The position numbers and the translations under genes are program-made. The notes beneath the pieces are model-generated. The model did no database searches. It saw only the letters and a program-made list of their open reading frames with translations, and had not been told where the DNA came from. Shown here one piece after another: positions 14,388 to 26,290 of a DNA stretch of 64,000 bases; the stretch's first letter is position 1; each line of letters starts with the position of its first letter. Source of the DNA: Lanius collurio (Eukaryota > Chordata > Aves > Passeriformes > Laniidae); contig JACBWW010000048.1 of the NCBI GenBank assembly GCA_020086605.1, positions 5,486,179 through 5,550,178 of the forward strand, given 5' to 3'.

Positions 14388-16950
14388 AAACTGAAGAAAA
14401 GAGGAATACAGGTTTACCATGATGTATCTCCAAAATTGAGTATTTTGACAGATTTTGTAGATGTGCTTGCAGAGCCACAGCAAAATGCACAAGAATATAT
14501 TACCTGATGAACAGATTGGCCATCTGTATTAGCTCCTGCTGACAAGATTTATGAGAGCAATTTTATATATCATATAAAAGAATTATCTCAAATATTTAAA
14601 TAACTTATATTTCAAATTTCACTCCATACTAATAGCATAACTGTTGCTAATATATCACACATATTTCATGCTTTTCACAAAGAATATAGTGTGCCTGTAC
14701 ATATAAATATGAATGTGTAATAGAGAAAGAGAAAGAAAGGGAAAAGAGGAAACTCATTTTAATTAGTGAGAAAAGCCTTTTATTCATTCTTTCCATACTA
14801 AAATTTATCTACACCTTGCATTTATCTAAGCTATCATAACAGACTGCAGTGGCCTGAGGACCTGATTTAAAGTTAACTGCAAGAACTTCTTTAATCTGTT
14901 GCCTTCCTCCCTTCCTCCCTCCCATGCAGCATATAAGAACCAAGATTATCACATGGAGACAAGGTTCTGCAACCCCTAGACTTCCATTTAATGACTTTGA
15001 GGTAAAAATTTCTGCTCAGTGTCTAATATTGCATCTTTTCAGCTGTACAAAAGAAGAGAATATAAAAAGAATCCTATGTTTTCTGCACTATAAAAAATAC
15101 CAAATTTTATCTATATAAAAAAAAAAAAAAACCCAAAAAAACAAACTGTATTAAGTGACATAGTTTGGCTCTGTATATTCAGGACACCTCTACCAAATGA
15201 AGCTCTCCATGGAACAGTATCATACACCATAGCTTCTGAAGTGTTGGAATGGGGCAATCAGTGCATGTAACCAGAATCTCTTTCCCAATACTTTGCTAAA
15301 AGGTGGTGAATGCCAAGGCTGAATAAGATATATTTATACATATATTTTTAAATGTTATTTTGCCACTGAAAATGGAAGGCTAGTCTTTCTTTTATTTCAT
15401 AAAAAAACAGGTTTTAAACTGAAAAAGTTTACTTGATAGTGGAAAAATATACTAATAGGCTAGCTTAGTCAATTACCTTCATGATTTCTCATTTCTGTAG
15501 AAAAGTACATTTCTGATGAAGTAGCACTCTGTATTAACCTGAGCTTAGGATGTTTAAAATGGGTAGAATTACTGTTTAATGGACACTTATAATTTACTAT
15601 AGATCAATCCTAAATTTCAATGAATATTTTCAAAATAACTCTTTTCCATTGAAGCATACCCCAATATGTTTTGTCTTATAATCTTGCAAATGAAGTGAAC
15701 AGCTTTAAATGCTGTACTGAATCATCTCCATGAGCCCTAAAGCACTAAATATGATTTTCTTAAGCCTGCTTATTACATTTATAAGGCATGACTAAAAATA
15801 CTGATTGCTCAAGAGTGCTCAATTCAGTATTCCTTTGCATTTCTACATCCAGTATTAGGATGCAGGAGAGTATGCCTCTATTTTAGGAATTTAATTTGGT
15901 TAAAATTTTTCCCTTTAGACCTTTCTTGAATGATGGATCTTCTACAGGGTAGGCACTATCAAAACTGTAGCCATGGCTGAATACACTTTAGTAATATATT
16001 TCCCGAGTTCTTTGTGCTAATGTAATGAGCTACATCATAGCTGAAATTCAAGATGTAGAAGCTGTCTTCTTATCTGTGTAAGACAATTCTGTATTGAAAA
16101 AGTAAACCTTTTCTGCCAGTAAATATGGCTTTTGTAAATCAGTGACTGAAATTGTGTTTAACTGTACAGAATTTAGAAGTTAGAAATGTATAACAAAAGC
16201 AGTACCCGGGGTGTCTTTGTTGAATTTCAACTATTCAGAATAAACAAGTGCTGTAACGCATTTTTTATGTACTAAGTGTCTACTTGAGGTCTTGTTTTGA
16301 TCTTTCAATTTCTAACTTAGAGGAACAAACAGGTTCTTTTTCATAAGTGTTATTTATTTTATGTTCATAAATTTTATATTACGTTATCAAAACCTGAACA
16401 TAAGAATAAGCTGATTCCAGGAAAGTGGCTGTAGACATTTATCATCTGCTTTCCCACCCTCCTTCTTTTATAAAGACAAATTACTAAAGCCAAAGTCTAC
16501 CTTAGCAAAATTTGGTTATCTCCTTTATCTTCAGAATAACGTCATAGTGACCTGCAAACATTAAGGAATACAGTCTAAGTACTTACATATCTCAGATTGA
16601 ATTGGTGGTAGTTATGTAGAAAATGCACACATTCAAAGACCACTGGGCTTTTTTGTGAGTTCATTTCCACTGTCAGGAAAAATGTAAGGATGTGTCCACT
16701 TGGAAACTTCCAAAAGCTGTCTTCCTTTTGGTGGATATTGGAGATAGATGGTAACTATCATAAAGATACTCATGAAAATGAAGCCTTCCATTCAGCTTCC
16801 TAAGACAGTGCTCATTCCAACCGCAGATGTATGGGAGTAGCTCAGCTTAATTTGGGGACAAACTAAGAAGTAAAATACACTCCAGAAATACAGTAATAAC
16901 AAAGACAGAAATGTATTAATGACAGTTGAATAGCCTGTCAGACATGTCTT

Positions 16951-16982
16951 AAATGCTTATTTGCATCGTGATTGTTAATTAA
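16951..16982. promoter_or_regulatory. Candidate enhancer core: octamer, SOX and homeodomain words
   Basis: Within 32 bases are ATTTGCAT (16959-16966, an inverted POU octamer), ATTGTT (16971-16976, SOX-like) and TTAATTAA (16975-16982, homeodomain). This combination is common in neural enhancers, and the segment lies about 46 kb downstream of SLITRK1. Each word alone is expected by chance in AT-rich DNA, so the call rests only on clustering. Confidence 0.2.
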
Positions 16983-19900
16983 GGAATGGAAGATAGACAA
17001 ATACATTGAGAGAAATAGAACTATGAAATTACATGAAATTACAGTACTTTTTATATATTATTTTTACCTTTATACATTTTATGCAAAACAGAGTACCTGT
17101 GGTGCTCTATTGTTCTGAAGGTCACTCTGACATAAGAAATTAATTACAAATGCTTGAAATTAAAATCTTACATTCTATATTAGAAATCTAAATATGTGGC
17201 CTTAGAAATATTTCAAAATATTGGAGTTCTAATTTAATTCTCATTTTTATGTTGCCTATTTATAAAATGACTGGTATCCTTTGCACCACCTCATCAGAAG
17301 AAATTTATTTCAGGAGGACCAGGGACTGACCTGGACTTCAAATAAATAGCCACATGTAGAATCTACTTTGTGCCATTAATGAACCCAGTAATTTGTTTGC
17401 AGATTGTGTGGAAGAGTTTGTTCCCTTGCAAGTGTTGTGAACTTAGCATTTTTCACCTAGCAAGATTCCTTCAAGGAACTGGAGGATGGATAAACATAAG
17501 GGAACTGATGAACTGTCAAGGCATGATATGTTCAGATATCTGATTTAGGATGCTTTAATTCTAAATTTCTTTCCAGGTTCAAAAAGAGTGCACACATATC
17601 TCTCATTGTGGCAAAGCCCTTCTCATGGAATATGTGGTTTAAACTGTGCTTTGTGAACATAAAATCTTACTATGAATTGTGTCAGTACAACCTGCTCTTG
17701 TTTTTTGTAACTACTAGGAATCCAAAGACATTCATATTCATATGCCTGTCATTCACTCTCAGGAAATAAAGATTTCTTAGAATCATTTCACAGTGAGTGA
17801 AACTAGGATACCATTCCTGTAGTTTCCTGCACATACACACACATATACAGACACTTATAAACCACCAAGATGTAATAATCTTTTCTCTAAAAGCAAGTTT
17901 TAATACTTTGGATGTATAGTGGAATGTTCTAGAAAGCAACAGATTTTTTTTTACCAAAATAGTAATTTACTACCTTTGAGATTCCTGTTAAATATCAAAG
18001 GAAATATAAATACTAATGGAGATGTAGATTTTCTTTTCTAGAGAATAGTTCTAGTTAAAAAAAAAAATAGAAAGTTGAGATCTTCATGCTTAAATGTGTA
18101 GGCCAGCCTCACTGTACTCCATGAATATGTGAAAAAAATATACACACTTTTGTTGTGAAAAAAGTAAAAATTTTTTAGCATCTTACATACTCTACTTCTG
18201 CACAAAGAAAATCCATAGTGTCACAGAATCCCCAATCAGGCACCATAAGAAAGCACAACAAAGTAAAACTTTAAATGAACAAATACTTGGTAAAGCTTCT
18301 TCCCAACACTTGCTTTGGTTGCTAAAATGAAGTTTTTTAAGCCAGTGACACAGCTATCATTTATTTCAGAGATGGATCAGGTCTTTAAATTTCAACTTAT
18401 TAAAATTGATTTGGGTTCCATTTATGTAATTGAGAACAGGATTTTTGCCAGGAAAATTAAGCTCTTTCAACCATTTGAATAAGGAAGTTTTGTACAGTCA
18501 TCTATATTTTATTTCTACTGAGGTAGAACTGTCTGAGACTGAACGATTCTTTTCTTCCCCTCTAAATCAATTCCATTATGAATCAGAGCCAAAAAAAAAA
18601 AAATAGTTCCCCAAGTCCTGTGTAATTCACATTTATAGGTGCTGAAATATATATCTAAAATCTGAAAGTGGATATTTATGTACTTATGTTTCAAGTCCTC
18701 AAATGCACAAAGTTTTGACTGTCAACATAGTGAGAAAAAGCTGCAGTCTTGACAGCAGTGAGCAGCTCTGAATGCAGAATGGAGGTCTACAGCAACTGGA
18801 GCTACTGGAGTTTGTCATGGTAGATGTGCTCAAATGTTCTGTCTTAGTTAACCATGTATGTCCTCTGTGCAGCTCGAACTTAGAGACTGTTCCCTTTTGA
18901 CTTACTGTCCTTCCCTGGAGAAGGCAGAAACTGGTTGTTTGGTCAAAAAATGACACTTCAGGAGCCAAATGCTCCTGAAATGTTCTATCTCTGCCTACCA
19001 CAGAGCAAAGAAGAGATCCTGCCAGCTGATGGTGTTCTGATATCTCATGGCCACCCATTCTTTGCGTTGGGCTAGAGCAGTTTTCATGCACCTCAGACAG
19101 ACTTAACCAAGAGAAGCAGCAGCTGAGTGCTTTGGACTGGTACAAGCATAAACAGCAGCATGAGTTTTGTTGCTTCTGCTAAGACACCAGAAATCCCAAC
19201 TCTGGATCTAGTTCAAGTGATGTTGATAATGTTGTAGATATGCTTTGATGAAATTTCAGTACCCTCAACCCACTGATTTCCCAAACCAGGTGTTACATGT
19301 AGACATATGTTATATAGAGGCATACAGTACAATTGAGCCATTGATAATTATCACAGACCTTGTGGATTTAATCAAAAAGGCTTGGCAATTTTTAATTCTT
19401 TTCCCCCATCTTTAAGTCAAATTTCATCATCCAAAGATGAAAAAGAAACGGAGAAAGGAAGACTGCAGTAAAAACCCAAAGCTAAATTTCAATATAGTGA
19501 TCAGAAACCAATAATGGGTAACTTTTTTCTTCTGAAATTAAGTGCTTATTTTTGCAGAGTAGAATGATTTCAACTTCACATTTCATCTGAAACTGGATGA
19601 GGTGAATCCCACTCCAAGTAAGAAAACACTATAGGTAGCAAATAAAAGTTTGATCTGTTCTCAGACATATCAGAGGGGGAAAGCTCAGTTAGATCACTGT
19701 GTTACAGTAAGAAACATTGGAAAATTAATTCTTCCTGAGATATAATTTTTAATTTTTTTATATATATTAACACAGGTTTAATCCCTTCCTTCTTTTAAAA
19801 ATCCTGCTCCTTCCCCTCAAAAAAAAAACCCTACCAGCTTGTCAAGTCTCCATGACAATGGTTAATTTAAAACTTGAAAGAATTTGAAGAGTGTAACTCT

Positions 19901-21302
19901 CTAGCCATCACTGATGCAGTTTGGAAAGTTTGGAATGTTTTCCCACTCAGCATAAGTGACAATAAAGAGCAGAAGAGAGATGAAAACTCATTACATCCTT
20001 CTTCTCCTTACAGTCTCCTTGGGAATCCACTCAGTAAACAAGAATAGTAAGACAGTTTTTACATTTGACTTAGGAAAGCAAACCTGCTTGGAAGCAGCCC
20101 AGTAGTTAGCAGGAGAATGGAAAGAGAATAGTCAGTAGAGAATGGAAATAAAAATAAAGAGAAAAATTGAGTAAAATGTACAAGAAACTGCAATAGAAAG
20201 AGTAATAGTTCCAGTTTAATCAAGGGTCATACTGTTGTGTTTAATGGACCCCTTCACTCAAACAGTAAATATAACTGTGCTGTTTTGAAAGAAAACAGGG
20301 AAGTGAGATTGAAAAATACTGTTGAAAATATGAGTATCTACTCTATCCTGCTAATGAGAAAAGGCAGGGCAATGACAGAAAAGGAAAGGAAAAGAAAGGA
20401 TAAAGTCTAAGATCATCATCATTGTGTATGGAAAATCAGAGAAGACTTTTTGGAAAAGTAGTTCTACTCAAAGACTATATGTTCTCCAGAAGAAAATCAA
20501 GACCTTTCTCTTAAAAATGTGTTAAGAAAAACTGAAAATCACTACTGAGGCGTCTTTCAAGTCTGTTGATGTATTTAAAATGACAGTTTTCTTCAAAAGA
20601 AGGATGGAAATGTCTCCCTCAAAAATAACTCAAATGAGCAAGGAATTATGTAAATAGCCAACTATACAGTGCATATGTTTTTAGAGAAAAAAAAACAAGG
20701 TTTATACTGACTAATGATTAAAATATATTTAATGATATGTGTATCATTGGTTCAAATGGGAATATTTGCATGTGGAACAGCTCAAGTGAGCCATGTAAAC
20801 AAAAATATTTCAAGGACACAAAAAATGAAGAAGAATCAAGAGAGGAACATAATTATGTTGAGTTCAAGTATATTATTAAATGCAAAATAATGATGATGAA
20901 ATTGGTTTCTATAAGCACAGACAGAACACCAGCTATGTTTGGATCTCAAGATTCATGGCTCATCATCATCAACAAGCAGTCAGAGAAAAAGTGATAGACT
21001 AGACACATAGCAAAGGAGTAGTGGTTAAAAAAGTTAACTCCGTTCAGGGAAAAGATGTTTAATAATAGAAGATTGTGCAATATGCTACAGATAATCTTCA
21101 AAGACAGAAGTTCGCAAAATAAGGCATTTGCAAAAAATCATTAGTCTTAGTTTTAAAACCTTTACTTGAAATTAGATATTCTTCACCTACCCACTTCTCT
21201 ACATATCAATATTTAAATAAATTAGATTGGTTTGGAAATCTCTTCCTTCCTCACTAAGTGAAAATAATTGGGATTGAAAACCTATGGAAGACAGACCCTT
21301 AT

Positions 21303-21788
21303 TGAGGAGGGCTTCGGTGGATCGATGCCGCGTGTGTCCCTACTGGGTCCCTTGTGAACGCGCTCAGGCAGCGCTCTGCCAGCACCCACACGGGCACTGA
21401 TCTCACCCTCATAGGTGGTTGTGAACAGCCGCTCACACACAGTCTGGGCACGAACCAGAGACAAAGAGGGGTTCTCTGCATGCAATTCTGAGGTGTTTAA
21501 TGGCAACACACCCGAAGAGAACAAAGGCAAGAAGAACCTCAGACTGAAAGCCCATGCATGTTTTTATCCTGAGAGCTCCCAAAGGCAGGCAGAGCATCCA
21601 AGGGACTGAGGCCTAGGGGGCAGAGGCAGGGTTGAGTGACATAACAAGGGCCAATGGGAAGGGATGGGAGTGGGGAGAGGACCAGGGACCAGCAGAATCA
21701 AAGGAAGAGCTTTCTAGCACAGTGTTGTAAGGAGAGACCACTTTTAAGGCAAACTGGGGGGTGTAAAGTGGACTTAGCCACCACAACA
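21303..21788 (-). mobile_element. Solo LTR of an endogenous retrovirus
   Basis: A 486-bp GC-richer block that on the minus strand starts TGTTGTGG and ends CCTCA (plus strand TG...CA). In minus orientation it has the expected LTR layout: a CCAAT-box core as ATTGG (21651-21655), a TATA-like GATAAAAA (21568-21561) and an ATTAAA poly(A) signal (21501-21496). It is flanked by exact copies of gacccttat (21294-21302 and 21789-21797), extendable to a 13-base match. That is longer than the 4-6 bp usual for retroviral integration, so part of the match may be coincidental. No internal viral genes remain. Confidence 0.65.
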
Positions 21789-22428
21789 GACCCTTATTAA
21801 AATCTTTTCAAAATATATTTAAAATTCTGGTCTCTATAGCACCTTACATTTTGTTGCCTCAACATCCAGAACTACCAGTTAATTCTTCTGTTCAGTATGA
21901 TTCCCACAAATTGTGCACAATTTGGAGGAGGGGTAACCCTAAGAAAATTAGGATAAAATGTGCTAATAAATATTTATTTAAACTGAATTCACTGCATTTT
22001 TTCCAAGCTGGTCACAAAGGTTCCTTCAGTTTTGCTCAGTAATGTTAAATTAAATGCAAAGTACTAAAATAGTGCTAAAATTGCACTGAAACTAGGTAAC
22101 TCAGCCAAACTTTGTACATCTGAATGAATGGCAAAATAATTATTCATAATTAGTGACTCATTTTATCATATTATACTGAGCAACAAGCAGAGCAATGACA
22201 ATTTATTGTAATTATAATTATTAGTTTAAAAACACTCTTCATGGGCATGGTTCTTTTACAAAATTGCTAAAGGTAAATTTTATGACCCTAAAACTAGGTT
22301 TCTGGAGGCAATGGGACAAACTCAACAGGAAAAAAAAGAAGGTACTTGTGGTGACCAGTGAACATACTTTACAAGGGACAGAGAGTTCTCAGTAAGACAA
22401 GTCCCACAAGAACCACTTCATGTTAGGG

Positions 22429-22775
22429 TGACCAGGAAGGATACTCCCAGGGTGCTTGTTCTGTTATGTTAATCTATCCCAGTTTGGATTCCCTGGTTGG
22501 CTGTCAGCCTCTACCCCCCCTTGTCACACCCCCAGAGCTTCCCCATTGGTCCCTGTTCCCTAGTCCTGCCTTTTCCCCACCCCCGATAAAACTGTGAGTG
22601 TTGGGATCATGTTGGTATTTGCCTCTGCCTCCTTTGACAGTGCAGAAGCAATAAATGCTCCTGCTGGAACACACACAAACGCCCTTCTGGGCTCTTTGCT
22701 ACCGACTGTAATGCTGAACCCACCCTGGTGTCTGCAGGGGCACGTGGGACCCCACGGAGCTGGGCAGGGACAGTA
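22429..22775 (+). mobile_element. Solo LTR of an endogenous retrovirus
   Basis: A 347-bp block in plus orientation starting TGACCAGG and ending ACAGTA, flanked by ttaggg on both sides (22423-22428 and 22776-22781), a 6-bp duplication as ERVK-type integrases make. Internal signals in order: ATTGG (CCAAT core, 22544-22548), a TATA-like ATAAAAC (22586-22592) and AATAAA (22650-22655), followed by a U5-like segment. The 3' end TA instead of CA is unusual, so the boundary could be off by a few bases. No internal viral genes remain. Confidence 0.6.
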
Positions 22776-24470
22776 TTAGGGATTGAAAAATAACAAATTG
22801 TAGAGATAATACTAGAAACATATAACAGATAGTGTCTTGATTATGGAACAATATCCTGAGTAATTTGGTTTAAAAGAAACACTTAGCTTGTTTTCTGAAG
22901 ATAACTTTTTCTTGCTAGCTAGAAGGAGAATATATATTAATGTGCCCTTCTTCTTGGAACAGAATGCCTGTTTATAACAGGATGGTCTTGAAATAGCTGA
23001 ACAACTAGCTTAAACAACATGTGTTTGCAGGTATCTCTTTCCTTCTTTCTATTTAGGTGATCATGTATGCAGAGACTGCCTAGATGGTATGTATCCACAA
23101 GCATAGACATGTTTTCATGTGTGTGTTTTTTTACATATATACTGATCATAGTTAAGAGTACTGCATGTACATTTATGTAGATCAGCTTGTTCACAAAAAC
23201 ATTCATATGTATATACACACCCACATATATGTGTACACGCACATCTGTGAATGGATCTATGTATATGTGTGTATGTATATTTTTGTGTGTATGGAATTAA
23301 ACAGGTTTTTTGTTTCCTACCCTTGAGTCTTCCTCCTTCCCCCTCACCAAGTTGTGTGCAAAATTCATTGTGCACCCACTACTTTCATTCAGCATAATGA
23401 TGCAGCAGGTTTTGGATACTACCACTGAGACAGGGTATATTTTGAAGCTGAGCAACTCTGTCCCTAGTTCAGTACTCTAGTGGAATGACTTAAACCAGTA
23501 AAACCCTTCTTGTGAAATCTTGACAACAGAAAAAACATTTGCCTACTTGAGAGATCCTGTTTGGCTACTTAACTCTCATGAAGCCACGCTTAGCGTAAGT
23601 AGAGATCTCACTGACAGTAATGAACATATTCACTGAACATGAACTGTGAACCTGGAAATCTAGGGATCAGAGATACCATGAAAGTCATTACAGTAGAAGC
23701 TGACAAGGTATTTGAAACTGATTTCCTTTCAAAGACTTCTGAATCTGCTTATTTGAAACATAATTATTGTTATCTTTCAAATTTAGGATGGATTTCTCTC
23801 TAACTGCCCACCTATGCTATTTTACTAGCCCACTGTGTTGCTATGTCCTCTGGTGATGCAAACACTGTGCATTGCTTTGTATTAAATAGGCAGTAAATTA
23901 AGACAAAATCAAGCTCTTCAATTTCTCTCTCATTTTTACTGTATAGCTGTGGGCTGAAATCTTGTTTTTACTATATGTCACGCATCTGAGGATTGGTGCT
24001 AGGCAGTTTGACAGGCAGTTCGGCAGACAGTACTGGAGAAGGTAAGGAAAAAAAACATCTCTTGGCATAGAGGCTCTGCAGCATTCAACACAATTCTGGC
24101 TCTCACAGAATATGCCTGGCAACTGCTACAATTTGCTTCCCAGAAATCAGTGACCTGTGTTAAGTTATTAGCCACTGGGGGCTCAGAGAGCTCACTCTTC
24201 AAGAGTCTATCTTTAAAGAAGATTTTCACCTCCCAGTCATCTGATGCATTACCTGCATACAGGTTGATTAAAAATTGCTCATAAGACATGCTTTTCACAC
24301 ATCAGGATCCCAGGATTTGAAAGCTATTCATGTGAAGGTTGCATGTGTACACAAATTTGTCAAATTTTCTAGGACACTGCTTTATGTAGCTTAATATGAT
24401 TATTATATGAGATATAGTGTATGTGTCTGTAAATCTTTTCCAATCTTTATGCTTTGAGTGTCTTAATAAT

Positions 24471-24810
24471 GTGGGGTAGTTTATAGCTACCCAGACTGGA
24501 CAGGAGTTGCTGAGGTCCCTGAAACAAGCCTGAAGCTGTTTCTTACAGCCTGCAACATCTTTGGGATCACTAAAATTTTAGCAAAAGGAACAAATAGATG
24601 GGGCTGGGCCACTTCAGTCTGTGAAGAGGCTGACAAAGGTGGGGAACTGGGACAATGGTTTTAGCATGCATAGCATATAAATGCTGTGAGCGAGCAATTG
24701 TTTACAGCTCCTAATATAAGAACTAGCAGGCTTCAAATAAAACTAGCAGGTTGCTTATTCAGAAGAAACAGCAGGGAACATCTCTGCAGGCAGTGCAATG
24801 TATAGTTCAG
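24471..24810 (+). mobile_element. LTR-like segment, uncertain
   Basis: A block richer in GC than its surroundings with a TATA-like catataaat at 24674-24682 and AATAAA at 24736-24741, the order seen in retroviral LTRs. No target duplication or clear TG/CA ends were found. It may be an old LTR or ordinary unique sequence. Confidence 0.25.
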
Positions 24811-26249
24811 TTCTGAAATGTGTTACTTTGAGACTTTTGTAAAAAGTTTAAATAGTTCTACAAATTGTTATAAAAGAAATCATGGAAGATATTTGCTTTG
24901 AGAGATAAAAATACATATACAATGCAATTTGCAAAGGACTCACAGCACAGGTAAAATACTATTCTGAAATGCAATACTACCTGCTTGTACATGTTCTTCT
25001 GCTCTTCCATGTGCTAACACTACTGCACAAGTGAAACTTCTGGTGGATCTGACCTGACTGACCTGCTGCTGGATCTGGCAAGGCTGTTCATATGTTCTGC
25101 TCTTTGAATAATTCATTCTGACTCTGCACAGGACTAGTATCAGTAACCCTCTCAAATTCCATTTTCCCATCAATGATAGTAATTGACTGTACTACAGTTT
25201 GCTATTTTTATGTAACTTTCATCAACACCTCCTACACATTTACAAACACAGGAAAAGTTATTTTCATTTTGCTTTGAAATTGTGTCATTATAGCACAAAG
25301 GTCATGCAAACATTATTTCTCATTTTCATAATTATTCTAGTTTCAATTATAGATTTTAAGCCATACAAATATCAGGTTTACTCATGTTAGAAATTCAGCG
25401 ATCATGAGTTTGTGAATGTACCTGCTGCATACCAATGGCTTCATGCACTTATTGCAGCTATACATTAATTAAATGGAAAAAAAAAAATAAAGAGAAAGGA
25501 AAAACCTCACCTGCATACAAAACCAAAGCAACTGTAAAACATAAAGCCAGAAGATCCTCCTTTTAAATGGGTATCGTAGCAAAAGCTTAAACCATAGCCA
25601 AGTGCATTGAGAAATATAAAGTTTATGTTGGGAACCACATAAAAATAATACATCACATACTTTAGGCCAATTCAGTATCACAGATTTACCCACTTTGAAA
25701 GCTAGAGACTATCAACATGACAGCAAAAAGAGAAATTCTTGGAGGAATACAGGTTTTTTTTGATAGTAAGCATCAGTCCTCCTCTTAAAAATGGCAAGTC
25801 ATCAAGAAAACTGAATGGCTTTCCTTTTAAACAGAACATAATGGGTCTTAAGTGTGGTCAAAGGCAGAAAAATGGCTACTTAGAGAAAAACATTCTTCAG
25901 TTGAGATACCTATATATTTCCAACCTATATCAACCTAGTTTACTGGAAAAAAAAAAAAGAAAGGCTTAACTGTTGATTCAAAGCTAAGGTCCTCAAGAGA
26001 ACATTTGCCCATATGAAATCTGGTAATAAGTATCCACTAAATTCTGGTATTTTCATATGAAACATGATTGATTTTAACTGAATACTGTCTTTATTTTTTC
26101 TTGGAATGTCATGGTCTGTATAATTACCTATAATTTGGCAACATAAGTAGAAATTCAAGTGTGTAGGGCCACAATTAGATCTGAAATTAGATCAGCTGTT
26201 AAAAATTTAGTGGCACTGAAACTGTTGCAAGAAATCTAGTATCCAATTA

Positions 26250-26252
<3 letters not shown>

Positions 26253-26287
<35 letters not shown>
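26253..26287. repeat. Homopolymer T35
   Basis: Thirty-five consecutive T. On the minus strand no AATAAA precedes it within 30 bases. Confidence 0.95.

Positions 26288-26290
<3 letters not shown>

Larger units (their letters stand above)
13166..21290. other. AT-rich intergenic desert, no gene seen
   Basis: Apart from the G16 tract and the motif cluster near 16960, nothing recognisable. A block at about 18715-19200 is more balanced in composition and carries a 148-codon minus-strand frame (18699-19145) without similarity I can name. It could be an old repeat. Confidence 0.65.

Noticed and set aside
22423..22428. Telomeric hexamer ttaggg
   Set aside because: It is a single copy at each side of an LTR and is better explained as a target-site duplication.
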